Shown: positions 55,901-64,000, numbered from the stretch's first letter. The stretch: DNA of 64,000 bases from Corynebacterium diphtheriae (GCF_001457455.1 NZ_LN831026.1:1798001-1862000), one strand, 5' to 3'. Notes: generated from the sequence alone by a model not told the origin. Made by a program: numbers and translations.

Positions 55901-58858
55901 ACGAGTCAGCTCACCCATCGCCTCCTCGGCATCCGCAGTGGTTACCGCTGGAACCTGACCAGGCTTAGCCGGTGCCGTAATACGAATCGGCAACACCGCG
56001 TGCGTACCTGGAGCAGTAGAGCCCTCCAGCACCACATTCAACAGTGCATGATCCTCATCCAGCTCCACCAACGTGGCACCACTGGGATGCGTAGCACGCT
56101 TCTGATCCTCGGAAACCTCCCACTGCTCAGGTGCACCAACGCGCTGAACAATATTGCGCTCATGGCGGCCAGCCCAGTACGTGCCGCTAGCAGCAAGCAC
56201 GCGAGAAACCACACGCACTGTGTTCTCACAGACCTGCTCGCCGGTAAGACGTGCCACGGTGGCTGCGTCGAAACGCGCCAAAAGATCCGCAACCGGCTCA
56301 TCCACACGATCAATACCTGCAACCGCAGCAATACCTGGGATGATAGCCACCTGATCAGCGCTATAACGCTCATCCTGCGACTGCCACAAGGAATCCGAGC
56401 GCCACCAGCGGCGAATATCCTTATCGATCACCGGCACAAAATTCACCGGCTTGCCAGGAGTACGCGCAAGCTCCAAGAACCATGCCGCATCCGCAGGGTG
56501 AACCAGCTGATCGATCAGCGGATAAGCCGTGGCCAACGCAGCAATCGCAGCGTATGGATCCTCATCCACACCCAGCTCCACGCTGGCGGCAAAACTACCG
56601 TGATCCTGCTGCGACAACCGCGCCTCCGCACGGTGCAGCATCTGCACGAAGCGGCCATGCCAGCTCACATCAGTCCACTCGCCCTGGTACGGCCCAGAAA
56701 GCTCAAGATAGCGCTCCAACCAAGCGCGATACGTCATCTGGTCGAGGTCGCCAAAAAATGGCTTCGCCGTCTTATCGATCGCCGCAATGATCTCCTCACG
56801 ACGCTTCGCCACCGCATCCGCATCGCCAGCAACCTCATCCAACAACCGGCCAGCCTTGGCAAAGGAATTATCAATCTCGTGAATATCCGCACCCAGCTGC
56901 GAACGCCCCGAAGCCATACCATTAACAGCGCCACCAGCAGGAACCCAATCCTGAGAGCCCTTGGTATCCACCAGCATCTGCTTCACAGCAGCAGAAGTTT
57001 TCGCTTCCTTCGTAGCCATCGCCGCAGTACCCACCAAGATGCCGTCGACAGGCATAGCCGGCAGATCATACGCCAACGACCACTGACCCGTGAGATAATC
57101 CGCAGCACGCTCCGGAGTACCAATACCACCACCGACACACAACACCGTGTTATCCACAGCACGGATCTGCGCATACGTAGCAATCAGCAGCTCATCAAGC
57201 TCCTCCCACGAATGGTGGCCGCCCGCTTTACCGCCCTCAACCTGAATAATCACCGGAATCTCCGGGATCTCACGAGCAATAGCCAACACCTTGGTCACAT
57301 GCTTGACCGCACCAGGCTTAAACGCCACCCACGGGAAACCAGAATCGCGCAGCTCACGCACCAGCTCCACAGCCTCATCGTGCTCTGGGATACCCGCAGT
57401 AATCACAATGCCATTAATCGGAGCACCATGGGCACGAGCCTTAGGCACAAGACGCTTACCGCCCACCTGCATCTTCCACAGGTACGGATCCAAGAACATG
57501 GAGTTAAACTGCGCATTCATGCCAGGCTCAAGCAGCTGCGTTAGTCGCTCAATGTTGCCCTCCAGAATCTCTGGGGTGACCTGGCCGCCACCAGCAAGCT
57601 CAGCCCAGTGGCCCGCATTGGCCGCCGCGGCCACGATCTCAGGATCTACCGTGGTAGGGGTCATACCCGCAAGCAGCATGGGGCTAAGACCAGTCAGCTG
57701 CGTGAACTTGGTGGACACCGCCACCTCACCGTTACGACGCACCAACCGTGGCGCAAATTTTTCAAAAGAAACCGGCAGTTCAGGGGCCACACCCGCATCA
57801 AACAACGCCGCCTGCCCCTCGTTGCCACACACTGCAAACGACGCCACCTGCTGCCCCACCACAGCCTGGTTAGTCAGCGACACCACGCCACCGTTCGGGC
57901 CGACGTCGAAAAGCCACTGCGCACCCGCCGACGTTGCCTGCGCAACCTCACGCGGCCAATCCACAGGAGTCACAATCACAGCCTGCGCCGCCTTACGCGC
58001 ACGCTCAGTATCAATGCCACACGCAGCAGCCATCTCCACGACCACATCAACCGCAGGAGCCATCGCAGAATGATGGAAAGCAACCTCAACATCCAGCGGC
58101 TTAATCACAGGCTCAAACGCGCGACCACCACGCAGCTTATTCTCAACCTCGCGGGCACTCACCGCAGCCTGTGCTTGCAGAACCTCAATCACCTTCTGGT
58201 TATCAGCAGGCGTACCAACAAGCACAAACGTGGAACGCGCGTTGCGCAGACCGATCTCCGAGGCCACACCCGCCGTAGCGATCGCATCCTCGAGCTGTTG
58301 CTGGGTTACGCCCTCGATCGACACCATCGGACGCGCGTCGCCTGCCACCACCATGTGCGTGATCCGGCCTTGACGTGCAATCGCAGCACCAATGAGCTGG
58401 GAAATCGCAAGGATTTCGGCTGCGCGAGTGAGATCCGCATGGGCCATCACACCCAAAATTCCCTGCGAATGCCCAATGCTGGCCACAGCCTTGTCCAGGT
58501 CCAAGCCCTGCTTTTCCAGCTGGTCCAGCGTTGCCAGCTGTGCGACCACAATGCCCGGCACGCTTAACGACGCCGCCTGCGTATCCAACGCCAGCGACTC
58601 CGAGCGAGCCCACTCAATCGGCTTGAATCCCTGTGGCTGCCACGGAGCCAAGTACCCTGCGGCAGGCTTGAGGATCTCAGCGGCCTCGTCGATGATCGGG
58701 GCGAGAGTGCGTGCGGCGCCCTGCTCAACAGAGGTGCGCAACGTTTCCAGCCAGTCGAACCCTTGACCGGAAAATACCAAGGCGAAGGGTTGCTCTTCGA
58801 GGTTGTCGATCAACCTAGAGGCGCCCGCATGGCTGGTAAAGATGCTGTGTTCAGTCAC
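49925..58858 (-). CDS. fasA: Type I fatty acid synthase (single-chain)
   Basis: This about 2977-residue multienzyme makes the acyl-CoA starters for phospholipids and mycolates. Domains in order: acetyl transferase (Ser131 in SIGHSQG), FMN enoyl reductase (about 400-750, LLAGMTPTTVDPEIVAAA, VEGGKAGGHHSWEE), dehydratase (VIVHGMWTSAM region), malonyl/palmitoyl transferase (Ser about 1378 in AGHSVGEYNA), ACP (Ser about 1730 in GATDSIETLVEG), ketoreductase (about 2035 on, VVTGASPRSIA, Tyr in GDGAYGEAKAAL) and ketosynthase (Cys about 2627 in HPVAACATAAVS, His residues in LSKHDTSTTAND and SLTGHAKGG). GTG 58858 is chosen (AGGAG 10 bases upstream). The acpS and fasR neighbours indicate the FAS-IA type. 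Confidence 0.96.
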   Translation of the reverse strand: MTEHSIFTSHAGASRLIDNLEEQPFALVFSGQGFDWLETLRTSVEQGAARTLAPIIDEAAEILKPAAGYLAPWQPQGFKPIEWARSESLALDTQAASLSVPGIVVAQLATLDQLEKQGLDLDKAVASIGHSQGILGVMAHADLTRAAEILAISQLIGAAIARQGRITHMVVAGDARPMVSIEGVTQQQLEDAIATAGVASEIGLRNARSTFVLVGTPADNQKVIEVLQAQAAVSAREVENKLRGGRAFEPVIKPLDVEVAFHHSAMAPAVDVVVEMAAACGIDTERARKAAQAVIVTPVDWPREVAQATSAGAQWLFDVGPNGGVVSLTNQAVVGQQVASFAVCGNEGQAALFDAGVAPELPVSFEKFAPRLVRRNGEVAVSTKFTQLTGLSPMLLAGMTPTTVDPEIVAAAANAGHWAELAGGGQVTPEILEGNIERLTQLLEPGMNAQFNSMFLDPYLWKMQVGGKRLVPKARAHGAPINGIVITAGIPEHDEAVELVRELRDSGFPWVAFKPGAVKHVTKVLAIAREIPEIPVIIQVEGGKAGGHHSWEELDELLIATYAQIRAVDNTVLCVGGGIGTPERAADYLTGQWSLAYDLPAMPVDGILVGTAAMATKEAKTSAAVKQMLVDTKGSQDWVPAGGAVNGMASGRSQLGADIHEIDNSFAKAGRLLDEVAGDADAVAKRREEIIAAIDKTAKPFFGDLDQMTYRAWLERYLELSGPYQGEWTDVSWHGRFVQMLHRAEARLSQQDHGSFAASVELGVDEDPYAAIAALATAYPLIDQLVHPADAAWFLELARTPGKPVNFVPVIDKDIRRWWRSDSLWQSQDERYSADQVAIIPGIAAVAGIDRVDEPVADLLARFDAATVARLTGEQVCENTVRVVSRVLAASGTYWAGRHERNIVQRVGAPEQWEVSEDQKRATHPSGATLVELDEDHALLNVVLEGSTAPGTHAVLPIRITAPAKPGQVPAVTTADAEEAMGELTRIAAGGNLGEVAGDKVTSTTSIDRGHVADYEQVTGSGPAPDILVGKAWPAIFAAVTQAKIPGTDDSVIEGMLSLVHLEHHITVVDHDLFAQICASEQPVDIDVTARAEDVSDTTIGRIVIVRAEMFVGTQLVAKLSERMAIRGRHGSAVARTNTSALPTVVDTPRSFRASATVTAPASMLPFAMVSGDRNPLHVSDVAAQLAGMSDGVIVHGMWTSAMAELTASQDGSKVIEYTATMLAPVLPGQQVEFVVERSGVDSRPGAGEVREVTATVDGTVVLTATAVMAAPTTFYGFPGQGIQHPGMGMDGFARSAAARAVWERADKHTRENLGFSIVEIVKNNPEEVRVAGETFQHPKGVLFLTQFTQVAMATLGVAQIAEMKEAKALNQQALFAGHSVGEYNALAAYAEVLSLENVVEIVYQRGLTMHRLVERDAEGNSNYGLAALRPDKMGLSEAEVFDYVAQVSQASGEFLEIVNYNIAGKQYAVAGTSKGLRALAADAETRAPGKRAFIQIPGIDVPFHSTHLLDGVGAFREHLDSLIPAEIDLSTLVGRYIPNLVARPFEVTREFIQAMLDVVDAPILHAALENFDEEIRDEVRLARTLLVELLAWQFASPVRWIETQDLIIRGDVDRFVEVGVGSSPTLANMLGQTLALPQYAGAHLEVLNVERDRPVVFATDELVREAPEVEIVAEPEVVSVPTAAAPTEAPVAAAPTQRPDDIDFSSADATEMLIALWTKVRPDQMGATDSIETLVEGVSSRRNQLLLDLGVEFDLGAIDGAADAELTELNSTVSRMAKGYKAFGPVLGDAINDALRRLTGPTGKRPNYVSERVANAWELGAGWGDHVTAAVVLGAREGASLRGGDLATLSPASPSNTAELDQLIDAAVQSVAQARGISVALPTAGGAGGSVVDSAALGEFAEHVTGEQGVLATTARTILNSLGLSASAGMDSLDDADADAALFDLVSQELGSDWPRQVAPAFDATKAVLLDDRWASAREDIARAAVSGNTPEIDVTGLGEAVAAQAEYWGFDELARQARDTTPLRYADDIAVVTGASPRSIAASVTAELLAEGATVVVTTSSLSHSRLAFYKDLYRSAARGSAALWIVPANLSSFADLDALIEWIGTEQTATVNGSSVLIKPALVPTVLFPFAAPRVSGSLADTSHQTEMQMRLLLWSVEKLIAGLSKIGVNTHVGERLHVVLPGSPNRGRFGGDGAYGEAKAALDALVNRWSAENAWKFDTSLVHILIGWVRGTGLMGGNDPLVAAVEAAGVTTYSTEEIAKVLVAQVEPEVRQRAAVAPVQVDYTGGLGTAELDLAELARNATLPHAESDDAEAGTKLKALPSLPHQLAAPAPDFAGQVSQKLDDMVVIVGAAELGPYGSSRTRFEAETTGDLNAAGVLELAWTMGLIHWDEDPTPGWYDADDQAIAEEDIFDRFHDEVLARVGVRRYHDDFGMVNNLAPELTTIYLDQDISFVVTDKAAAKTFLESEPELTTVAHNPETGEWIVTRKAGSAVRVPRRMAMSRFVGGQIPEGFDPSVYGIPADMVDNLDRVALWNLVCTVDAFLSSGFSPAELLAAIHPARVSSTQGTGLGGMESMRSLYVDGLLAEPRQNDILQEALPNVMAAHVMQSYVGGYGQMIHPVAACATAAVSVEEGVDKIKLGKSDFVVAGGFDDLSIEGITGFGDMAATADSAEMAAKGIEHRFFSRANDRRRGGFVEAAGGGTVLLARGSLAADLGLPVHGVIGFAESFADGAHMSIPAPGLGALGAARGGKDSRLAHQLAAVGVTADDISVLSKHDTSTTANDPNESDLHERLAKALGRTTGNPMFVVSQKSLTGHAKGGAAAFQMIGLTQVLRSGVIPGNLALDCVDPVLREHKHLVWLRSAMQLGTAAKAGLVTSLGFGHVSAIIAIVHPQAFVEALVAQRGSAQQWQEAAHAKEESGQRHLLKAMMGKATMYQRPVDRNLGNGGKELEAAVLLNDSARLVDGVYVVDPVA

Positions 58859-59036
58859 CTGATTGTCTCTCCTGTAATTACGGACCATCGTGAAGAAGGT
58901 TCTGCCTTAAAAACTTTTGCCAGACTAATATGCCACAAAATATGAGGAAACTGTCATCTTTTTCAGGGCAGGTTGGGTTGGGATAGCCCGCCACACATCC
59001 TCTACCTCGACGGTAAAGTTTTGCCCACAAACCTTT

Positions 59037-59315
59037 CTAGCTGCGAAAAAGGTCCTCGATCATCGACCGCGCCTGATCGATAACATCGCCAGTACTTTCG
59101 TCAAAAAAATATTTTTGCGGCGTGTCATTTTCCACCATTTCACCCTCCGGCATGTCGCCAAACCAACGATCCGCCGGCAAAAACTCCTGACACCCGTCCT
59201 CCGGTACAACTTCCGCGCGCTGAACCAAACCACGTTCACTCAAATACTGATCCAGATGCCGAGAAATACTCATGCCAGCAATGGTAACGCCAAGAATTAG
59301 GTGTTGACGCGTCAC
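59037..59315 (-). CDS. Small protein of unknown function
   Basis: The protein has 92 residues. VTRQHLILGVTIAGMSISRH then LDQYLSERGLVQRAEVVPED, with GWFGDMP-like and acidic C-terminal part (ENDTPQKYFFDESTGDVIDQ) and ends SMIEDLFRS. No membrane helix or domain is recognised. GTG 59315 is chosen because TAAACT ends 7 bases before it (leaderless); ATG 59273 is an alternative that would give 78 residues. The open frame further upstream runs through palindromic element C and is unlikely to be coding. It lies 178 bases upstream of fas on the same strand. Confidence 0.6.
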   Translation of the reverse strand: MTRQHLILGVTIAGMSISRHLDQYLSERGLVQRAEVVPEDGCQEFLPADRWFGDMPEGEMVENDTPQKYFFDESTGDVIDQARSMIEDLFRS

Positions 59316-59322
59316 CACGGGC

Positions 59323-59328
59323 AGTTTA
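59323..59328 (-). promoter_or_regulatory. Possible -10 element of the small gene before fas (leaderless)
   Basis: TAAACT on the minus strand is followed by 7 bases and GTG 59315. Confidence 0.4.
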
Positions 59329-59394
59329 GGGCAAACCTCCCCACGTGCCGCCTGTTTCCGCAGGTCGCAGAAAACCCAATAGCATACAGGCGAG

Positions 59395-59488
59395 AACTCG
59401 AATCCAAGAACACGAAAACCGCAGGACGACAATTTCGGGTGATTTTCGCGTCCTGCGGTTTTCGTGTTCATAAGTTCGAGGTCTTGGA
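59395..59488. repeat. tRNA-associated palindromic element, copy C
   Basis: The best-preserved copy. A perfect 21-base stem (59408-59428 with 59449-59469; core AAAACCGCAGGACG / CGTCCTGCGGTTTT) encloses a 20-base loop. Outer CTCGAA (59397-59402) pairs with TTCGAG (59475-59480). It lies just beyond the tRNA-Leu terminator in the same orientation as copies A and B. Confidence 0.85.
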
Positions 59489-59499
59489 GCAACAGGGAA

Positions 59500-59535
59500 A
59501 AACAAAAGCACCGCCTGATCAATTCAGACGGTGCT
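59500..59535 (-). terminator. Terminator of tRNA-Leu
   Basis: GCACCG(C)CTGA pairs with TCAG(A)CGGTGC (59508-59535), followed on the minus strand by TTTTGTTTTTC. Confidence 0.85.
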
Positions 59536-59544
59536 GTGTTACTG

Positions 59545-59626
<82 letters not shown>

Positions 59627-59718
59627 GTTGATGGGACAAACAATATACGTTCTGGAATGCTTAGCGCAAATCCTCCCCCTCGTGGCTTTTCCGGCGGTTC
59701 GCGGTAGGGTTAGTGGTT

Positions 59719-60090
59719 GTGAGTACTAGCCCTGACCAACAATCTCGCCGTTTTAAGATCCGCTTGTGGCATGTTTTGTTCTTAGCGGTCTTGGTGGCCT
59801 GCACGTTCGGCTTGGCGTGGTGGCAGTGGACCCGGTTCCAGTCTGGCACTGGCACATTCCAGAATTTGGGCTATGCCATCCAGTGGCCGTTTTTCGGTGG
59901 CTTTTTCGTCTACGCGTACCGCAAGTTTGTAGAGTATGAGAACCAGCGTTTGTTGGGTGACGATGAGCTTTTCGGGCCGAAAGATAGCGAATCGCCTACG
60001 GAAATCGATGAGTCTTTCCTCCCTCAGCGTAGGGAACTCACTGTGGAGGAATTCAATCGTTTGAATCAGCCTGAACGCCGGAAACAATAG
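59719..60090 (+). CDS. LprD-like small membrane protein
   Basis: This 123-residue protein has two membrane helices (LWHVLFLAVLVACTFGLAWW and IQWPFFGGFFVYAYRKFV) joined by a short loop (TRFQSGTGTFQNLGY), then an acidic cytosolic tail. QWTRFQSGTGTFQNLGYA and PFFGGFFVYAYRK match the actinobacterial family beside rdgB-rph (LprD, Rv1343c, from memory). No convincing lipobox cysteine precedes cleavage here, so a lipoprotein is doubtful. GTG 59719 lies 8 bases after TAGGGT (possible leaderless start); a GTG at 59713 is an alternative. It lies 27 bases before the DUF3817 gene in one run. Confidence 0.75.
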   Translation: MSTSPDQQSRRFKIRLWHVLFLAVLVACTFGLAWWQWTRFQSGTGTFQNLGYAIQWPFFGGFFVYAYRKFVEYENQRLLGDDELFGPKDSESPTEIDESFLPQRRELTVEEFNRLNQPERRKQ

Positions 60091-60117
60091 GAAACAATAA
60101 AGGAGTTTTCTTTTCTC

Positions 60118-60474
60118 ATGACTACCCCAACCATTCACCCTGAGCGTAAGCGTCGTGTAGCCCAAGCTTTGCGGTACTTTTCGATCGCCGCATGGGCAAC
60201 CGGTGTGATGCTCCTCGTGCTGGTTGTCCGCATGGTATGCCAGTACGGTTTCCAGATGGAAATCCCTGAGTGGGCGAAGTACATCGCCCAGGTTCATGGT
60301 TTGTTCTACATCGTTTACCTGATTACGTCGTTGAACTTGGGCACTAAGGCACGTTGGTCGCCAGTGAAGTGGCTAGTCACAGCGCTGGGTGGCGTGGTGC
60401 CGTTCTTGTCCTTCTTTGTGGAGCACTGGCGTCGTAAGGATGTCACTGAGACGTTCCAGCTGGATCGTGATTAA
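60118..60474 (+). CDS. DUF3817 membrane protein
   Basis: This 118-residue protein has three predicted helices: about 18-42 (ALRYFSIAAWATGVMLLVLV), 54-75 (AKYIAQVHGLFYIVYLITSL) and 83-103 (PVKWLVTALGGVVPFLSFFV). HGLFYIVYL and EHWRRKDV are typical of DUF3817. The family is always near rph-rdgB-murI in mycolate bacteria (Rv1342c, from memory). AAAGGAG lies about 9 bases before ATG 60118. Function unknown. Confidence 0.9.
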   Translation: MTTPTIHPERKRRVAQALRYFSIAAWATGVMLLVLVVRMVCQYGFQMEIPEWAKYIAQVHGLFYIVYLITSLNLGTKARWSPVKWLVTALGGVVPFLSFFVEHWRRKDVTETFQLDRD

Positions 60475-60475
60475 A

Positions 60476-60510
60476 AAATGTGCTGAGGAGATCAATTCCT
60501 CAGCACATTT
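60476..60510. terminator. Bidirectional terminator DUF3817 gene / rdgB
   Basis: AAATGTGCTGAGGA pairs perfectly with TCCTCAGCACATTT; A and T runs flank both sides. It starts 2 bases after one stop and ends 2 bases before the other. Confidence 0.92.
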
Positions 60511-60511
60511 T

Positions 60512-61129
60512 TTATGCGTTATATCCCGCGATGATGGGGACGAGTTGTTGAAGCGCTTTACCGCGGTGTGAGATGGCGTTCTTTTCCGCCGGGCTCATTT
60601 CTGCCGAGGTGCGCCCAGTGCCGGCTGCGTCTTCTTCGGCGGGTACGAACAGGGGGTCGTAGCCGAAGCCGTTGGCGCCGCGGAGTGCGGTGAGCATGCG
60701 ACCTTCCCAGCGCCCCTCGACGATGTGTTCGTCGCCGTCGGGGGTCACGAGCGCACAGACGGACACAAACGCCGCGTGTCGACGCTCCTCTGGGACATGT
60801 TTCATCTGAGCAAGCACCAACTCGTTGTTGGTTGCGTCATTGCCATGTTGCCCAGACCAGCGAGCAGACAGCACCCCTGGCATTCCGTTGAGTTCTTCAA
60901 CGGCGAACCCAGAGTCATCGGCAATCGTGATAAGCCCACTGTGGTGTGCACCCGCACGGGCCTTAATTAGGGCGTTGTCGGCGAAAGTGCGGCCGTCTTC
61001 CACGGGCTCGTCGTAGGCGTCGATTGCAGAAAGCGGCACTACCTCGACGTTGCTCAGACCTGCGTTTTCCAAGATGGTGCGTAGCTCACCGAGCTTCTTG
61101 GCATTGTTGGAGGCTACGAGTACTTTCAC
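60512..61129 (-). CDS. rdgB: dITP/XTP pyrophosphatase (non-canonical purine NTPase)
   Basis: This 205-residue RdgB/HAM1 enzyme hydrolyses dITP and XTP to keep inosine and xanthosine out of nucleic acids. It starts [54 protein letters not shown] and FGYDPLFVP are family motifs for substrate and magnesium. The C-terminal [15 protein letters not shown] carries the conserved SHR. Its start overlaps the rph stop by 4 bases, so the pair is coupled. Confidence 0.95.
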   Translation of the reverse strand: MKVLVASNNAKKLGELRTILENAGLSNVEVVPLSAIDAYDEPVEDGRTFADNALIKARAGAHHSGLITIADDSGFAVEELNGMPGVLSARWSGQHGNDATNNELVLAQMKHVPEERRHAAFVSVCALVTPDGDEHIVEGRWEGRMLTALRGANGFGYDPLFVPAEEDAAGTGRTSAEMSPAEKNAISHRGKALQQLVPIIAGYNA

Positions 61130-61851
61130 TGTTCTAGGGCTGCCTTCTGTGCGGCGAACAGTTCTTGGCAGCCCTTCTGCGCGAAGTCCAAGATGACGGC
61201 AAGCTCATCACGATCAAAGGTGTTGTGCTCACCGGTGCCCTGGATTTCCACAAAGCGATCGCCCTGCATGATCACGTTCATGTCCACATCCGCGCGGGAA
61301 TCTTCCTCATAGGGCAAGTCGAGGCACACTTGGCCATCGATCACGCCGACAGACACCGCAGCTACTGGTGCTTTCAGAGGATTACCAGGGACTACGCCTT
61401 GTTCTTTGAGCACAGCGATGGCGTCGGCAAGGGCCACGTATGCGCCGGTGATCGAAGCGGTACGGGTGCCACCGTCGGCCTGCAAAACGTCGCAGTCGAT
61501 GTTGATGGTGTTTTCACCAAGCTCGCCAAGGTCAACAGCGGCACGCAGAGAGCGTCCAATCAGACGAGAAATCTCATGGGTGCGGCCCTTCACCTTGCCG
61601 CGCATGGACTCGCGAGCATTGCGCTCAGCGGTTGCAGCAGGCAGCATGGCGTATTCGGCGGTGAGCCAACCTTCGCCGGAGTCACGCTTGAAGCGAGGAA
61701 CACCGAGTTCAACGGAGGCGGTACACATCACGCGAGTGTTGCCGAATTCAACGAGAACGCTGCCGGCTGGGTTTGAGGTAAAACCGCGGGTGATTTTAAC
61801 AGTACGCATCTGGTCGACGGCGCGGCCGTCTGCACGAGAAAAATCAGTCAT
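61126..61851 (-). CDS. rph: Ribonuclease PH
   Basis: This 241-residue phosphorolytic exonuclease trims tRNA 3' ends. It starts [57 protein letters not shown] and [20 protein letters not shown] are core RNase PH segments, with [13 protein letters not shown] near the end. Length is usual (about 240-245). It overlaps rdgB by 4 bases and follows the phosphodiesterase gene by 10 bases, so this is an operon: MBL-rph-rdgB. Confidence 0.96.
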   Translation of the reverse strand: MTDFSRADGRAVDQMRTVKITRGFTSNPAGSVLVEFGNTRVMCTASVELGVPRFKRDSGEGWLTAEYAMLPAATAERNARESMRGKVKGRTHEISRLIGRSLRAAVDLGELGENTINIDCDVLQADGGTRTASITGAYVALADAIAVLKEQGVVPGNPLKAPVAAVSVGVIDGQVCLDLPYEEDSRADVDMNVIMQGDRFVEIQGTGEHNTFDRDELAVILDFAQKGCQELFAAQKAALEQ

Positions 61852-61861
61852 ACGGTTTACG

Positions 61862-62629
61862 CTACACTGTCAGCTCCAGACCGTGCTCGCCGACGAGAAC
61901 CTCGCCGTCAAATTCGGCGCGTGCCGCAGCAAGCGCCTCATTGGTATCACTCCATGGTGGGATGTGCACCAGCACGAGTTTCTTCGCACCCGCCAACCGC
62001 GCGAGACGGCCAGCTTCTGCGCCACTCATGTGCATGTCTGGGGCCTTACCTTCGCTGGTGGCACCCCATGTAGCCTCGCACAAAAACAGGTCAGCGTCAC
62101 GTGCACAATCAATCAGATTTTCCGCATAGGCGGCGTCACCGGAATAGGCGATGACTTTCCCCGTGCGGGTTTCTTTTAGGCGCAGCGCATAGGAATCAAT
62201 CGGGTGAATCGTCGGCCATGGGGTGATGGTCACTGCACCAAAGATCTCTTCTTTGCCAGGCTCCCATGGGATGAACGCGAACGTATCCGACATGTCATCC
62301 ACTTTGTCAATGGAATTACTGCTCAGACGACCCAACACCACTGGTGCATCCTTCGGGCCCCCGCAGAGGTTTCGACCCGGCGCGGGTTGGGTGGGGTGGA
62401 ATCGCCGCCACACCATCAGTGCAGGGAAATCCATGCAGTGATCGGCGTGCATGTGGGAGAACACCACGTGGGCGTCGTTAGGATCTTGAATCCGTTGGAG
62501 TTCACCCATCACACCGTGGCCAAAGTCCATCGCAATGCTCGGGGAATTCTCGAACTGAATGAGGTAGCCGGAGGAAGGATTGTCTGGCGCACCTACGCTT
62601 CCAGAACTTCCGAGAATGGTCAGCTTCAT
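61862..62629 (-). CDS. Metallo-beta-lactamase-fold phosphodiesterase (Rv1339 type)
   Basis: This 255-residue enzyme has the dinuclear metal motif [14 protein letters not shown] (H-x-H-x-D-H). It starts [22 protein letters not shown], then [14 protein letters not shown] and [20 protein letters not shown]. The M. tuberculosis relative in the same place (Rv1339) is an atypical class II cAMP phosphodiesterase, and older names include ElaC-like nuclease. cAMP breakdown would feed the GlxR network in this genus, but that is inference. ATG 62629 is chosen over an upstream in-frame start because homology begins at MKLTIL. Confidence 0.87.
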   Translation of the reverse strand: MKLTILGSSGSVGAPDNPSSGYLIQFENSPSIAMDFGHGVMGELQRIQDPNDAHVVFSHMHADHCMDFPALMVWRRFHPTQPAPGRNLCGGPKDAPVVLGRLSSNSIDKVDDMSDTFAFIPWEPGKEEIFGAVTITPWPTIHPIDSYALRLKETRTGKVIAYSGDAAYAENLIDCARDADLFLCEATWGATSEGKAPDMHMSGAEAGRLARLAGAKKLVLVHIPPWSDTNEALAAARAEFDGEVLVGEHGLELTV

Positions 62630-62681
62630 GCTGCTAACATTGCCACGTTTTGATGTAAAAAGTGAACACAAGGAACGCACA

Positions 62682-63479
62682 TTACATACCCGCGAATTTT
62701 TCCACGTTCGTCACATGAGGCCCCAAGAACCGCTCCGCCAACTGTGCGAACAGCACCGGATCCCCTGTCGATTCAAATGTCCGAACTGGTGTGGAATCCT
62801 CGCTGGCCAGCATGTCTGCCATGCTCAACGTTTTAAAAACGTCCTTCGCAGTTTCTTCTGCCGACGACACCAACGTGACGCGATCGCCCATCGCCAGCTG
62901 AATCACACCCGTCAGCAACGGGTAATGGGTGCACCCGAGCACCAAAGTATCCACGCCTGCGGCTTGCAGAGGTTCCACATATCCTTGCGCAACCCCCAAG
63001 ATCTGCCGGCCCGACGTTATGCCACGTTCTACAAAGCTGACAAAACTTGGGCACGCCTGTGCATGCACCTCAACCGAGGGGCTCGCCGCAAATAGTTCTT
63101 GATACGCCCCCGACTTAATGGTGCCTTCTGTACCAATCACACCGATTTTTCCGTTGCGGGTTGTTGAGACAGCCCTGCGCACTGCGGGAAGAATCACGCC
63201 TAAGACGGGGACGTCGAAACGCTCCCGAAGGTCCCGCAATGCCGCCGACGTTGCCGTGTTGCACGCAATCACGATCATCTTGCAGCCACGACGCACTAAT
63301 TCCTCGCCGATAGCCAGCGACAACTCCCGAACTTGGGCGATAGGCTTTGGCCCATACGGACTGTTAGCGGTATCTCCGATATAAATCACCGACTCGTTGG
63401 GCAGCTGCTCCATAATCACTCGCGCAACGGTCAGTCCGCCGACACCAGAATCGAAAATCCCAATCGGTGCGTTATTCAC
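62682..63479 (-). CDS. murI: Glutamate racemase
   Basis: This 265-residue enzyme makes D-glutamate for peptidoglycan. It starts [20 protein letters not shown]; the two catalytic cysteines lie in [12 protein letters not shown] and [14 protein letters not shown]. Also seen are [12 protein letters not shown] and the Gly-Thr segment [12 protein letters not shown]. The start is GTG 63479, overlapping the rhomboid stop by 4 bases (GTGA), so the two are translationally coupled. The phosphodiesterase gene follows 52 bases downstream. Confidence 0.95.
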   Translation of the reverse strand: MNNAPIGIFDSGVGGLTVARVIMEQLPNESVIYIGDTANSPYGPKPIAQVRELSLAIGEELVRRGCKMIVIACNTATSAALRDLRERFDVPVLGVILPAVRRAVSTTRNGKIGVIGTEGTIKSGAYQELFAASPSVEVHAQACPSFVSFVERGITSGRQILGVAQGYVEPLQAAGVDTLVLGCTHYPLLTGVIQLAMGDRVTLVSSAEETAKDVFKTLSMADMLASEDSTPVRTFESTGDPVLFAQLAERFLGPHVTNVEKFAGM

Positions 63480-64000
63480 TGCAATTCCTTCCTACGCGGT
63501 TTCGGATCATCCGACGAAATAGCAGCCCCCGCCACTACCCCGCCAACAGCCCCAAACAGGTGTGCCTGCCACGACACCCCAGGCTCCAGCGGCAGCACAC
63601 CCCACACCAAGCCGCCATACATAAACGCCAAGACCACGCCTAGCGCCGCGTGTGCGAGGCTGCGATTAAAAATTCCTCGCACCACAAGATACGCCAGCCA
63701 GCCATAAATCATTCCCGATGCACCAATATGGCTTGTACCGATCCCGCCGAAAATCCACGTGCCTAAGCCGCCAACCACAGCGACGATAAACGCAACCTCC
63801 CAAAACGCCCGCTTGCCAGACAAACCGACGAAGAACGCGAAGATCGCGCCGGGAACAGTATTGGCCATGAGGTGGGCTTGGCTGCCATGGATGAATGGCG
63901 AGGTGAAAATATGCCACACGCTGGGGATATCTAGCGGATGGATGCCGAGGATCTGCGCTAGGTAGCCGCCAAAGAAGACGATATTGACAATGTGGACGGC
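63476..64000 (-). CDS. Rhomboid-family intramembrane serine protease (cut by window edge)
   Basis: The frame is open from the window end to a stop at 63476, giving at least 174 residues. Seen are [20 protein letters not shown], the helix with [20 protein letters not shown], the catalytic serine in [15 protein letters not shown] (GxSx), and the catalytic histidine in [15 protein letters not shown]. The cytosolic tail is [11 protein letters not shown]. It cleaves membrane proteins within the bilayer; substrates are unknown. The match to Rv1337 beside murI (Rv1338) supports the call. The true start lies outside the window. Confidence 0.92.
   Translation of the reverse strand, partial: AVHIVNIVFFGGYLAQILGIHPLDIPSVWHIFTSPFIHGSQAHLMANTVPGAIFAFFVGLSGKRAFWEVAFIVAVVGGLGTWIFGGIGTSHIGASGMIYGWLAYLVVRGIFNRSLAHAALGVVLAFMYGGLVWGVLPLEPGVSWQAHLFGAVGGVVAGAAISSDDPKPRRKELQ

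Noticed and set aside
55826..57544. 572-codon plus-strand open frame
   Set aside because: Antisense to fas; Arg/His/Leu-rich low-complexity translation typical of a shadow frame.

Overview
The window is a chromosomal segment of a Corynebacterium, most likely of the C. diphtheriae / ulcerans / pseudotuberculosis group. The evidence is moderate GC, a single-polypeptide type I fatty acid synthase with AcpS and a FasR-like regulator, mycolate-type lipid genes (a CmrA-like reductase), a mycothiol-type DsbA-fold reductase, paired clpP genes, and gene order matching known actinobacterial blocks. From memory, the blocks correspond to M. tuberculosis Rv2439c-Rv2478c, Rv2509-Rv2524c and Rv1337-Rv1343c. 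Species-level assignment is inference.

Layout. 1-7.1 kb (minus strand): proA (cut by the window edge), proB, a small membrane protein, obgE, rpmA, rplU and rne (proline synthesis, ribosome assembly, RNA decay). 7.3-13.6 kb: ndk, a DUF4233 membrane protein, folC and valS, the last three overlapping by a few bases, then mdh. 14-20.2 kb: a TetR regulator, clpX, a PabA-PabB-PabC fusion for p-aminobenzoate, and clpP1-clpP2 behind a full-consensus ClgR site. 20.3-22.3 kb: tig, tRNA-Pro, tRNA-Gly. 22.5-23.7 kb: two small genus-type genes. 23.7-32.9 kb: rpiB, a mycothiol-type reductase, pepN, a mechanosensitive channel, glbO, a thioesterase, ettA and a second ssb. 33-39 kb: a CopD-CtaG membrane protein, cstA-ybdD and an MFS exporter. 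39.3-44.5 kb: tRNA-Arg, an acuI-like reductase, cmrA, orn, tRNA-His, a DapA-family lyase, an L,D-transpeptidase lipoprotein and tRNA-Lys. 44.6-47.2 kb: the only clearly accessory stretch, AT-rich, with inverted repeats, a small membrane protein, a decayed secreted-protein gene and a broken IS256-type transposase. 47.2-59 kb: a catalytically dead-looking PncA relative, an MhuD-like heme monooxygenase, a DUF3618 protein, bcp, fasR, acpS and fas. 59-64 kb: tRNA-Leu, an LprD-like protein, a DUF3817 protein, rdgB, rph, an Rv1339-like phosphodiesterase, murI and a rhomboid protease cut by the window edge.

Most of the window is housekeeping. The most unusual signals are: (i) a three-copy family of palindromes of about 90-105 bp, each lying in the same orientation just beyond the terminator of a tRNA gene; (ii) the triple Pab fusion; (iii) a nicotinamidase homologue without its metal loop and cysteine; (iv) an MhuD-type heme enzyme in a genus known for HmuO; (v) an RNase E with an IF2-N-like domain and an internal repeat; (vi) a hairpin built from two inverted perfect DnaA boxes; (vii) an unusually clear set of leaderless promoters.
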